64,000 nt of DNA from Dipteris shenzhenensis (taxonomy: Eukaryota > Polypodiophyta > Polypodiopsida > Gleicheniales), in NCBI GenBank assembly GCA_047967505.1, contig CM106540.1; one strand, written 5' to 3'. Position numbers and translations under genes: made by a program. A model generated the notes under the pieces. It did no database searches and was not told where the DNA came from. It saw only the letters and a program-made list of their open reading frames with translations. Positions 21,904-34,671 of this stretch are shown here, piece after piece. Positions within the stretch are counted from its first letter, which is position 1; the number at the start of each line of letters is the position of its first letter.

Positions 21904-21977
<74 letters not shown>

Positions 21978-22380
21978 CCTAAGTCTCCCTCTTCTCTTCT
22001 CTCTCTCTCTCTCTTTTCCTCTCTCCTCTCGCCACGTTTCATTCCCATAAACATCTCTCTCTCTCTCTCCCTCTCTCTCTTTCTCTCTCTCCCTCTCTCT
22101 CTTTCTCTCTCCCTCCCTCAAGTAGCCACGGCCCCCAAGAGACCCGCTTCTCTCTCTTAATCTCTCTCCCTCTCTCTCCTCTCTCTTTACCCGCTTCTCT
22201 CTCTTAATCTCTCTCCGCCTCTCTCCTCTCTCTTTCTTTCCCTCCCTACTCTTCTCTCTCATTTAAGGAGCCCCTCTTCTCTGTGTGAATCTCTCTCTCT
22301 CTCTCCCTCTCCTCTCTCATTTAAGAGCCCCTCTTCTCTCTCTTAATTTCTCTCTTTCCCTCCCTCCCTATTCTCCCATT
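21370..22380. repeat. Polypyrimidine (CT)n microsatellite block, copy 2
   Basis: Equivalent to 4811-5815 with different repeat numbers. From 22381 to about 22850 there is an AT-rich stretch shared with copy 1 (about 5820-6280) that holds no gene. Confidence 0.9.
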
Positions 22381-23079
22381 TCTCAAATTTACAAACTCAA
22401 ATATAAATAAAAAACTAATTAAAATAGAACTCAAAAACTCAAATAAGAAACTAATTTAAAAAGAATTGTAATGCCTTCTAAAAGACCACCCTCCTCAAAA
22501 ACTTTAAGAATAAACTAATTGAAAAAGAATTATAAGTAAAGAAAAAGAATTACAATACGAATTTTAAGAAATAGAACTCAAAAACCTTAACAAGAAACTA
22601 ATTGAAAAGAATTGTAAGTAAAGAAATAGAATTACAAGACGAATAAAAAAGAATGCAAGTACCTGGAAAAAGTGAAAAAAGTAAGGCTCGGCTTATCCTT
22701 TCTCTTCCGCTCTTGGTTGCTTCAATGAAATGAGGAGAGAGTTAAAACTAGTCCACTCCTACGCATAAATTTGAATTTTCAAAAAAGAGAGGGAAATTTG
22801 AATTCATTATAAATTTGAATTCAAATTTGTGTTCAACATTCTTCTTATACTTTCTTCTCATACGTTCCTTTTGAATTCAAATTTATGTTCAACATTCTTC
22901 TTAATACTTTCTTCAACATTCTTCTCGATTCTCATAAGTCCTTTTCATTCTCGTAAGTCCTTTTCATTCTTCTTGATACTTTCTTCAACATTCTTCTCGA
23001 TTCTCGTAAGTCCTTTTCATTCTTCTCGAAAGTCAAATCTTATTTTTCGTTCTTGCTCGTGATAGTAAGTCAAATCCTC

Positions 23080-25380
23080 CTCTCCCATCTCTCTCCTTCT
23101 GCTCCCTCCTCTCCTCTCCCTCTCTCTCTCTCCTCTCTCTCCTTCCTCTCCTCTCCTTCCCTCCATCCATCCCTCGACCCAATCCTCTCCTCCAACCTCC
23201 TTCTCTCCCCTCCCTCCGCTGCTAAAACTCCTCCCTCGACCCCTCCCTTCCCCTCGCCCCCCTCCTTCCCCAAAATCCCCCTCCCCCTCCCCCCTCCCCC
23301 TCCCCTCCCGCTACCCTTCCCCCTCTCCCGTCGCCTAACCTCTTCCTCCCCTACCCCTTTTTCCCCCTACCCCCTTTTAACCTTCCCCCCTTTTCCCCAC
23401 CCCCCTTGGCGACCCCCCCAACCCTTCCACCCTCTTCCCCACTCTCCCTTTGGCCCCCTCTCAACCCTCCCTCCCTCCTTGGCGACACCCCCCCTTCACC
23501 CGGGCTGGCGGCCGCGGCCGCCACCCCCCCCTCTCTCAATCCCCCCTCCTTCATTCTTCCCACCCCCCCTCCTCTCACCCATCCCCCCCCTCTTCACCCT
23601 CCCTCCTCTCACCCATCTCCCCCCTCTTCACTCTCCCTAGGCTGGCGGCCGCGGCTGCCAGCCCCCCCCCTCCTCTCACCCAGCCCCCCGCCCCCTCTTC
23701 ACTCTCCCTCCTCTCACCCATCTCCCCCCCTCCTCTCATCCATCCCCCCCCTCTTCACTCTCCCTGGGCTGGCGGCCGCGGCCGCCAGCCCCCCCCCTCC
23801 TCTCACCCATCTCCCCGCCCCCTCTTTACCCTCCCCCCCCTTCGCAACCCCTCCCTGCCGCCAGCCCCCCCTCCTCTCACCCATCTGGGCTGGCGGCCGC
23901 GGCCGCCAGCCCCCCCCCTCCTCTCACCCAGCCCCCCCCCTCTTCACCCTCCCCCCCAACCCCCCCTTCGCAACCCCTCCCCGCCCCCTTCGCAACCCCT
24001 CCCCCTCTTTACCCCCCCCTCCCCCCCTCAGCCGCTCCCGCACCCTCCCCCCGCCCCCCCTTTGCAACCCCTCCCCCTCCCTAGGCTGGCGGCCGCGGCC
24101 GCCAGCCCCCCCCTCTTTACGCCCCCTCCCCCCCTCAGCCGCTCCCCCACCCTCCCCCCCCCCCTTCGCAACCCCTCCCCCTCCCTAGGCTGGCGGCCGC
24201 GGCCGCTAGCCCCCCCGCCCCTCCCCCCCCTCTTTACCCTCCCCCCCCTTCGCAGCCGCCAGCCCCCCCCCTCCTCTCATTCACAACCCCCCCCCCCCAA
24301 CCCCCCCTTCGCAACCCCTCCCCCTCCCTGGGCTGGCGGCCGCGGCCGCCAGCCCCCCCCCCCTTCTTCACCCTCCCCCCCCCTCAGCCGCTCCCCCACC
24401 CTTCGCAACCCCTCCCTCCTCTCACCTAGCCCCCCTCCGCAACCCCTCCCTGGGGCTGGCGGCCGCGGCCGCCAGCCCCCCCCCCCTCCTCTCACCCAGC
24501 CCCCCCTCTTCACCGTCCCCCCCCCCTTCGCAACCCACCCATCCCCCCCCCCTTCACCCTCCCTGGCTGGCGGCCGCCAGCCCCCCCCCTCCTCTCACCC
24601 AGCCCCCCCCCTCTCCTCTCACCCAGCCCCTTCGCAACCCACCCAGCCCCCCCCCCTCCTCTCACCCAGCCCCCCCTCCGCAACCCCTCCCTGGGGCTGG
24701 CGGCCGCGGCCGCCACCCCCCCCCCCCTCCTCTCACCCATCCCCCCCTCTTCACCCTCCCCCCCCCTTCGCAACCCACCCATCCCCCCCCCTTCACCCTC
24801 CCTGGCTGGCGGCCGCGGCCGCCAGCCCCCCCCCCCTCTTCACCCTCCCCCCCCCTTCGCAACCCCTCCCCCTCCCTAGGTTGGCGGCCGCGGCCGCCAG
24901 CCCCCCTCTTCACCCTCCCCCCCGTCCCCCCCTCAGCCGCGCCCCCCTCCTCTCAGCCGCTCCCCCACCTCTTCACCCTCACCCCCCCTCCCCCCCCTCA
25001 GCCGCTCCCCCACCCTCCCGGGCTGGCGGCCGCGGCCGCCAGCCCCCCCTCTTCACCCTCCCCCCTCCTCCCCCTCTCAGCCGTGCCCCCCCCCTCCCCC
25101 TCTCAGCCGCTCCCCCCTCCTCTCAGCCGCCCTCCCCACCCCCCTCTCAGCCGCGCCCCCTCCCTCCCCCTCTCAGCCGCTCCCCCCTCCTCTCAGCCGC
25201 CCTCCCCACCCCCCTCCCACCCGCTTCCCTCCCACCCGCCGCGCCAGCCTCCCCTCCCACCCCTTTCCCTCCCACCCACCTCTCTCTTCGCCCCTTCCTC
25301 CCCTCCCTTCCTCCTCCCTCCCCTCCCACCCTCTTCCTCCCCTCCCTTCCTCCTCCCTCCCCTCCCCTGAACCTTTCTCT
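23080..25380. repeat. C-rich minisatellite with palindromic core, copy 2
   Basis: Same architecture as 6716-9230, with about 14 palindromic cores by eye, some truncated to GGCGGCCGCCAG. The long Pro-rich frames, including one over 600 codons, are composition artefacts: they shift freely between frames and copies and contain no recognisable domain. Confidence 0.9.
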
Positions 25381-25404
25381 CTCTAGTTTCTCTCTCTTCA
25401 AATT

Positions 25405-26269
25405 TTAAAAAAGAAACTAGAAAAAAAAGTTTGCAAGTACCTGGAAACAGTTTGTAAGTTTGCTCTTTCTTGCTTTCTTGCTCTTCCTTGCTCTCTTGAT
25501 CGTCCTTGCTTTCTTGCTTGAATGAAATGAGGGGAGAATGAATGAATGAAGGAAGACTATATATAAGAAAAATTAGGTTTTCCTCCTCCTCTCCTATTGG
25601 CTTTCCATTCCTCCCCTCTCTCCTATTGGCTTTTCATTTATCTCCTCTCCCATTGGCTCCCATTACTCCCCCTCTCCTATTGAACCCCCATCCCTCATCC
25701 ATTAGCCCTCCTCCCATCCATCCATTTCTTCTTCCTCCCCATTGCCACCACTCCCATCCCACATTTCCACCACGTCCCATACTCCTCCCATTTCCCAAAA
25801 TCCCATATTTCCCCATCTCACCCTCCTCTTTTTCATCCCCTATTAACTTCCTCACTCATTTCACTCCCTTATTAGCCTACTCCCCTATTACCTTCCCCTC
25901 TCCCATTCCATTCTTCCCTCCCCACTCTCACTTCCACTTCCCATTACTCACTTGCCATTTAAAAACTATTAATATATTATTATACTATTTTTTATACTTA
26001 TTATCATACACCCTTATTACTTCCCTATCCTATTCCACTCCTCCCTCCTCATTCCCACTTCCACTTCCCATTACTCACTTGCTATACACATTTGCAAACT
26101 ATTAATATATTATTACATGATTTTTTATACTATTTGTAAACTTACATATGGGCAAAATCACAGGTGTCAAAGCGATCCTATTGTGGTCATACAACAACTG
26201 TGCTTTTATTCAAGGGCATATTTATCCTCATCAACAAGCTTATTTACTCAAGGTATGAAGTGCATAATT
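25405..26269. other. Gene-free pyrimidine-rich then AT-rich spacer
   Basis: Bases 25570-25950 are C/T-rich with repeated CTCCTATTGGCTTTTC-like segments. After that comes AT-rich DNA with a ~130-bp local duplication around AAACTATTAATATATTATTA (about 25965 and 26097). A (CA)n tract lies at 26310-26330. No gene is seen. Confidence 0.6.
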
Positions 26270-29200
26270 TGTGCACTAGGTGTTTACTTTGTGCCAAAAT
26301 TGTTTGCCACACACACACACACATATACATATACCGAGAATTTTCTAATATTATCGCATCTACATTTCTCCAATGGGCACAAAACTTTGTACACTCTTCA
26401 ACCTAGGTCTTATTGACTTGCATACAAAGTGGTGCACCCATCTCATAAGTACTTGTTCGGATAACACACCTCCTATGTATTTTATGACGATTGTGCATAA
26501 CACTAGCAACAAAATGGTGTATCATGTGAGACAGACTATGCAAAGCATATCCAATGGACACAAGACTTTACACGTTCCTCAACCTAGGTAGTATTGACTT
26601 GTGTGCAAAGTGGCATCCCCATCCGATAAGTACTTGTTTGAAAAATACACCTACGATCGTGTTTTTTGACGATTGTGCATGACACTAAGGCAACAATGGT
26701 GTTTTATGCTTGATCGACAATCTCTCGACAATGCAAAGCATATCCGATGGGCACAATACTTTGCACACACCTTCAACTAGGTAGAATCGACTTACATGCA
26801 AAGTGGCATGCCCATCCCATAAGTGCTTGATCCTATAACATACCTAGAAACGTGTTTTTTGACGGATGTGCATGACACTAGAGTAAAAATAGTATTTAAT
26901 GCTCGATCGACCATGCAAAGGATATCCGATGGGCACAAAACTTTTCGTACGCCTCAACCTAGGTGGTATTGAAATGTTCTCAATGAGGCACACCCATCCG
27001 ATAAGTACTTGGTCAGATAACACACCTAATGGCGTGTTTTTTTGCGAATGTGCATGTCATTAGGAAAAAAATGATGTATAATGCGTGATCGACCATGCAA
27101 ATCATATCCTCAACGTAGTTAAAAAGGACTTGCGTGCAAAGTGGAGCCCCCATATGATAAATATTTATTTGAATAACACACCTATGGCCGTGTTTTTATA
27201 TGCTTGTGCATGACACTAAGGCAAAAACAGTGTGTTATGCTTGATCGACAATGCAAAGCATATCCGATGGGCACGATACTTTGCACACACCTTCAACTAG
27301 GTGGAATTGACTTACATGAAAAGTGGCACGCCCATCGCATAAGTGCTTGATCAGATAACACACCTAGCAGCGTGTTTTTTTACGAATGTGCATGGCACTA
27401 TGGCAAAAATGGAATTTAATGCTCGATCGACCATGCAAAGCATATCCGATGGGCACGATACTTTGCACACACCTTCAACTAGGTGGAATTGACTTACATG
27501 CAAAGTGGCATTCCCATCGCATAAGTGCTTGATCGGATAACACACCTAGCAGCGTGTTTTTTTACGGATGTGCATGGCACTAAGACAAAAATGGTATTTA
27601 ATGCTCGATCGACCATGCAAAGCATATCCAATGGGCATAATACTTTTCCTATACCTCAACCTAGTTGTTATTAAAATGTTTTCAAAGAGGCACATCCATC
27701 CGATAAGTACTTGGTCAGATAACATACCCAAGGGCGTGTTTTTTTGCGGATGTGCATACCACTAGGGAAAAAACGGTGTATAATGCGTGATCGACCATGC
27801 AAATCATATCCGATGGTGACAATACTTTGCACGCACCTCAATGTAGTTAAAACGGACTTGCGTGCAAAGTGGAGCCGCCATCTGATAAGTACTTATTTGA
27901 ATAACACACCTATGGCCGTGTTTTTATATGGTTGTGCATGACACTAAGGCAAAAACGGTGTGTTATGCTTGATCAACCATGCAAATCATATCCGAAGGTG
28001 ACAATACTTTGCACACACCTCAACCTAGTTGACACGGACTTGCGTGCAAACTAGAGCCCCCCATCCGATAAGTACTAGTTTGAATAACACATCTAGGACT
28101 GTGTTTTTTTACGAATGTGCATGACACTAAGACAAAAACGGTGTTTTATGCTTGATCGACAATGCAAAGCATATCCGATGGGCACAATACTTTGCACACA
28201 CCTTCAACTAGGTAGAATTGAATTACATGCAAAGTGGCACGCCCATCCCATAAGTGCTTGATCGGATAACATACCTAGCAGCGTGTTTTGACGGATGTGC
28301 ATGACACTAGAGTAAAAATAGAATTTAATGCTCGATCGACCATGCAAAGGATATCTGATGGGCACAAAACTTTTCGTACGCCTCAACCTAGGTGGTATTG
28401 AAATGTTCTCAATGAGGCACACCCATCCGATAAGTACTTGGTCAGATAACACCTAATGGCATGTTTTTTTGCGAATGTGCATATCATTGGGGAAAAAATG
28501 ATGTATAATGCGTGATCGACCATGTAAATCATATCCGATGGTGACAATAATTTGCACGCACCTCAACGTAGTTAAAACGGACTTGCGTGCAAAGTGGAGG
28601 CCCCATCTGATAAGTATTTATTTGAATAACACACCTATGGCCGTGTTTTTATATGGTTGTGCATGACACTAAGGCAAAAACAGTGTGTTATGCTTGATCG
28701 ACAATGCAAAGCATATCCGATGGGCACGATACTTTGCACACACCTTCAACTAGGTGGAATTGACTTACATGCAAAGTGGCACGCCCATCGCATAAGTGCT
28801 TGATCAGATAACACACCTAGTAGCGTGTTTTTTTACAGATGTGCATGGCACTAAGGCAAAAATGGAATTTAATGCTCGATCGACCATGCAAAGCATATAC
28901 GATGGGCACGATACTTTGCACACACCTTCAACTAAGTGGAATTGACTTACATGCAAAGTGGCATTTCCATCGCATAAGTGCTTGATCAGATAACACACCT
29001 AGCAGCGTGTTTTTTTACGGACGTGCAAGGCACTAAGGCAAAAATTGTATTTAATGCTCGATCGACCATGCAAAGCATATCCGATGGGCATAATACTTTA
29101 CCTATACCTCAACTTAGGTCGTATTAAAATGTTTTCAAAGAGGCACACCCATCCGATAAGTACTTGGTCAGATAACATACCCAAGGGCGTGTTTTTTTGC

Positions 29201-32200
29201 GGATGTGCATACCACTAGGGAAAAAACGGTGTATAATGCATGATCGACCATGCAAATCATATCCGATGGTGACAATACTTTGCACACACATCAACCTAGT
29301 TGAAATAGACTTAAGTGCAAACTGGAGCCCCCATCCGATAAGTACTACTTTGAATAACATACCTAGGACCGTGTTTTTTCATGGTTGTGCATGACACCAA
29401 GGCAAAAACAGTGTTTTATGCTTGATCGACAATGCAAAGCATATCCGATGGGCACAATACTTTGCACACACCTTCAACTAGGTGGAATCAACTTACATGC
29501 AAAGTGGCACGCCCATCGCATAAGTGCTTGATCAGATAACACACCTAGCAGCGTGTTTTTTTACGGATGTGCATGGCACTAAGGCAAAAATAGTATTTAA
29601 TGGTCGATCGACCATGCAAAGCATATCCGATGGGCACAATACTTTGCACACACCTTCAAATAGGTGGAATTGACTTACATGAAAAGTGGCACGCCCATCG
29701 CATAAGTGCTTGATCAGATAACACACGTAGAAGTGTGTTTTTTTACGGATGTGCATGGCACTAAGGCAAAAATGGTATTTAATGCTCGATCGACCATGCA
29801 AAGCATATCCGATTGGCACGATACTTTGCACACACCTTAAACTAGGTGGAATTGACTTACATGAAAAGTGGCACGCCCATCGCATAAGTGCTTGATCAGA
29901 GAACACACGTAGAAGTGTGTTTTTTTACGGATGTGCATGGCACTAAGGCAAAAATGGTATTTAATGCTCGATCGACCATGCAAAGCATATCCGATTGGCA
30001 CGATACTTTGCACACACCTTCAACTAGGTGGAATTGACTTACATGCAAAGTGGCATTCCCATCGCATAAGTGCTTGATCGGATAACACACCTAGCAGCGT
30101 GTTTTTTTACGGATGTGCATGGCACTAAGGCAAAAATGGTATTTAATGCTCGATCGACCATGCAAAGCATATCCAATGGGTATAATACTTTTCCTATACC
30201 TCAACTTAGGTCGTATTAAAATGTTGTCAAAGAGGCACACCCATCCGATAACTACTTGGTCAGATAACATACCTAAGGGCATGTTTTTTTGTGGATGTGC
30301 ATACCACTAGGGAAAAATCGGTGTATAATGCGTGATCAACCATGCAAATCATATCCGATGGTGAAAATACTTTGCACACACCTCAACCTAGTGGAAACGG
30401 ACTTGCGTGCAAACTGGAGCCCCCATCCGAGAAGTACTAGTTTGAATAATACACCTAGGACCGTGTTTTTTCATGGTTGTGCATGACACTAAGGCAAAAA
30501 CAGTGTTTTATGCTTGATTGACAATGCAAAGCATATCCGATGGGCACAATACTTTGCACACACCTTCAACGAGGTAGAATCAACTTACATGCAAAGTGGC
30601 ACGCCCATCCCATAAGTGCATGATTGGATAACATACCTAGCAGCGTGTTTTTTGACGGATGTGCATGACACTAGAGTAAAAATAGTATTTAATACTCGAT
30701 TGACCATGCAAAGGATATCTGATGGGCACAATACTTTGCACACACTTTAAACTAGGTAGAATTGACTTACATGCAAAGTGGCATTCCCATCGCATAAGTG
30801 CTTGATCGGATATAACACCTAGGAGCGTGTTTTTTTATGGATGTGCATGGCACTAAGGCAAAAATGGTATTTACTGCTCGATCGACCATGCAAAGCATAT
30901 CCGATGGGCATAATACTTTTCTCATACCTCAACCTAGGTGGTATTAAAATGTTGTCAAAGAGGCACACCCATCCGATAAGTACTTGGTCAGATAACATAC
31001 CTAAGGGCGTGTTTTTTTGCAGATGTGCATACCACTAGGAAAAAAACGGTGTATAATGCGTGATCAACCATGCAAATCATATCCGATGGTGACAATACTT
31101 TGCACACACCTCAACCTAGTGGAAACGGACTTGCGTGCGAATTGGAGCCCTTATCCGATATGTACTAGTTTCAATAATACACCTAGGACCGTGTTTTTTC
31201 ATGGTTGTGCATGACACCAAGGCAAAAACGGTGTTTTATGCTTGATCGACAATGCAAAGCATATCCGATGGGAACAATACTTTGCACACACCTTCAAATA
31301 GGTGGAATCGACTTACATGCAAAGTGGCACGCCCATCCCATAAGTTCTTGATCGGATAACATACCTAGCAGCGTGTTTTTTGACGGATGTGCATGACACT
31401 AGAGCAAAAATAGTATTTAATGCTCGATCGACCATGCAAAGCATATCCGATGGGCACAAAAATTTTCCTATGCCTCAACCTAGGTGGTATTGAAATGTTC
31501 GCAATGAGGCACACCCATCCGATAAGTAATTGGTCAGATAACACACCTAGCAGCGTGTTTTTTTACGGATGTGCATGGCACTAAGGCAAAAATGATATTT
31601 AATGCTCGATCCACCATGCAAAGCATATCCGATGGGCACGATACTTTGCACACACCTTCAACTAGGTGGAATAGACTTATATGCAAAGCGGCACGCGCAT
31701 CCCATAAGTGCTTGATTGGATTACATACCTAGCAACGTGTTTTTTGACAGATGTGCATGACACTAGAGCAAAAATAGTATTTAATGCTCGATCGACCATG
31801 CAAAGCATATCCGATGGGCACAAAACTTTTCGTACACCTTAACCTAGGTGGTATTGAAATGTTCTCAATGAGGCACACCCATTCGATAAGTACTTGGTCA
31901 GATAACACACCTAATGGCGTGTTTTTTTGCGGATGTGCATATCATTAGGAAAAAAATGGTGTATAATGCGTGATCGACCATGCAAATCATATCCGATGGT
32001 GACAATACTTTGCACGCACCTCAATGTAGTTAAAATGGACTTGCGTGCAAAGTGGAGCCCCCATCTGATAAGTACTTATTTGAATAACACACCTATGGCC
32101 GTGTTTTTATATGGTTGTGCATGACACTAAGGCAAAAACGGTGTGTTATGCTTGATCGACAATGCAAAGCATATCCGATGAACACAATACTTTGCACACA

Positions 32201-34560
32201 CCTTCAAATAGGTGTAATTGACTTACATGCAAAGTGGCACGCCCATCGCATAAGTGCTTGATCAGATAACACACCTAGCAGCGTGTTTTTTTACGGATGT
32301 GCATGGCACTAAGGCAAAAATGGTATTTAATGCTTGATCGATCATGCAAAGCATATCCGATGGGCACGATACTTTGCACACACCTTCAGACTTGTGGAAT
32401 AGACTTACATGCAAAGTGGCACGCCCATCCCATAAGTGCTTGATCGGATAACATACCTAGCAACGTGTTTTTTGACGGATGTGCATGACACTAGAGTAAA
32501 GAAAGTATTTAATGCTCGATCGACCATGCAAATGATATCCGATGGGCACAAAACTTTTTGTATGCCTCAACCTAGGTGGTATCAAAATGTTCTCAATGAG
32601 GCACACCCATCCAATAAGTACTTGGTCAAATAACACGCCTAATGGCGTGTTTTTTTTGCGGATGTGCATATCATTAGGAAAAAAATGGTGTATAATGCGT
32701 GATCGACCATGCAAATCATATCTGATGGTGACAATACGTTGCATGCACCTCAACGTAGTTGAAAAAAACTTGCGTGCAAAGTGGATCCCCCATCTGATAA
32801 GTGCTTATTTGAATATCACACCTATGGCCGTATTTTTATATGGTTGTGCATGACACTAAGGCAGAAACGGTGTGTTATGCTTAATCGACAATACAAAGCA
32901 TATCCGATGAACACAATACTTTGCACACACCTTCAACTAGGTGTAATTGACTTACATGCAAAGTGGCACGCCCATCGCATAAGTGCTTGATCAGATAGCA
33001 CACCTAGCAGCGTGTTTTTTTACGGATGTGCATGGCACTAAGGCAAAAATGGCATTTAATGCTCGATCAACCATGCAAAGCATATCGGATGGGCATGATA
33101 CTCTACACACATCTTCAACTAGGTGTAATTGACTCACATGCAAAGTGGCATTCCCATCGCATAAGTTCTTGATCGGATAACACACCTAGCAGCGTGTTTT
33201 TTTACGGATGTGCATGGCACTAAGGCAAAAATGGTATTTAATGCTCGATCGACCATGCAAAGCATATCCGATGGGCATAATACTTTTCTTATACCTCAAC
33301 CTAGGTGGTATTAAAATGTTTTCAAAGAGGTACACCCATCCGATAAGTACTTGGTCAGATAACATACCTAAGGGCGTGTTTTTTTGCGGATGTGCATACC
33401 ACTAGGGAAAAAACGGTGTATAATGCGTGATCGACCATGCAAATCATATCCGATGGTGACAATACTTTGCACACACCTCAACCTAGTTGAAACAGACTTG
33501 CGTGCAAACTGGAGCCCCCATCCGATAAGTACTAGTCTGAATAACACATCTAGGACTGCGTTTTTTGACGAATGTGCATGACACTAAGACAAAAACGGTG
33601 TTTTATGCTTGATCGACAATGCAAAGCATATCCGATGGGCACAATACTTTGCACACACCTTCAACTAGGTAGAATCAACTTACATGCAAAGTGGCATGCG
33701 ATGTTTGATCATATAACATACCTAGCAGCGTGTTTTTTGACGGATGTGCATGACACTAGAGTAAAAATAGTATTTGATGCTCGATTGACCATGCAAAGGA
33801 TATCCAATGGGCACAAAACTTTTTTTACGCCTCAACCTAGGTGGTATTGAAATGTTCTCAATGAGGCACACCCATCCGATAAGTACTTGGTCAGATAACA
33901 CACCTAATGGCGTGTTTTTGTGCGAATGTGCATATCATTAGGGAAAAAATGGTGTATAATGCGTGATCGACCATGCAAATCATATCCGATGGTGACAATA
34001 CTTTGCATGCACCTCAACGTAGTTAAAACAGACTTGCGTGCAAAGTGGAGCCCCCATCTGATAAGTACTTATTTGAATAACACACCTATGGCCGTGTTTT
34101 TATATGGTTGTGCATGATAGTAAGGCAGAAATAGTGTGTTATGCTTGATCGACAATGCAAAGCATATTGGATGGGCACAATACTTTGCACACACCTTCAA
34201 CTAGGTGGAATTGACTTACATGCAAAGTGGCATTCCCATCGCATAAGTACTTGATCGGATAACACACCTAGCAGCGTGTTTTTTTTATGGATGTGCATGA
34301 CAAGAGCAAAAATAGTATTTAATGCTCGATGGACCATGCAAAGCATATCCGATGGGCACAACACTTCTTGTGCACCTCAACTAGGTGGAATTGACTTACA
34401 TGCAAAGTGGCACCCGCATCCCATTAGTGCTTGATTGGATAACGCACCTAGTAGGCTCATGTTTTTTTACGGATGTGCATGACACTAGAGCAAAAATAGT
34501 ATTTAATGCTTGAGTGACCATGCAAAGGATAACTTGGCATGTCCGTCTGATGAGTACTTG
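26270..34560. repeat. ~182-bp satellite array, about 45 monomers
   Basis: Landmarks such as CGTGTTTTTTT recur at 27371, 27553, 27735 and 27917, giving a period of 182 bp. Each monomer carries GCAAAGCATATCCGATGGGC, TTTGCACACACCTTCAACTA and TAAGTGCTTGATC-type blocks. At least four monomer types can be told apart by the words before GTGTTTTT (CAGC, AAGGGC, GGACC, AATGGC). They occur in mixed but partly repeating order, so the array has higher-order structure. The left edge is degenerate. Every ~65-aa open frame in it is a monomer artefact. It ends within ~100 bp of the next gene. Confidence 0.95.
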
Positions 34561-34671
34561 ATCGGATAACTTCTCCCACTAATAAATTAAGTACTAATTA
34601 AAAATTATAATAAATAAGTAGATTATTAAAAAGAGACTAATATTTATGTAATTGTTGCCACTGCAGCTTGC

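Larger units (their letters stand above)
11591..25404. repeat. Segmental duplication, copy 2 (long form)
   Basis: This is the more complete copy of the unit also seen at 1-9237. From left to right it holds part of the 150-aa gene, minisatellites, the 12-exon C48-module gene on the minus strand, repeat R1, the (CT)n block and the C-rich minisatellite. It lacks the MITE that interrupts copy 1. Confidence 0.95.

Noticed and set aside
23450-25408. Open frame of over 600 codons, Pro-rich, in the C-rich minisatellite
   Set aside because: It follows from C-run composition. Equivalent frames exist in other phases and in copy 1 with different sequence, and no domain or stable start is present.
26164-34117. 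Dozens of ~65-codon frames in the satellite (for example MCMALRQKW and MCYPIKHLCDG families)
   Set aside because: They recur with the 182-bp monomer on both strands and end at monomer-linked stops, so they are repeat artefacts.
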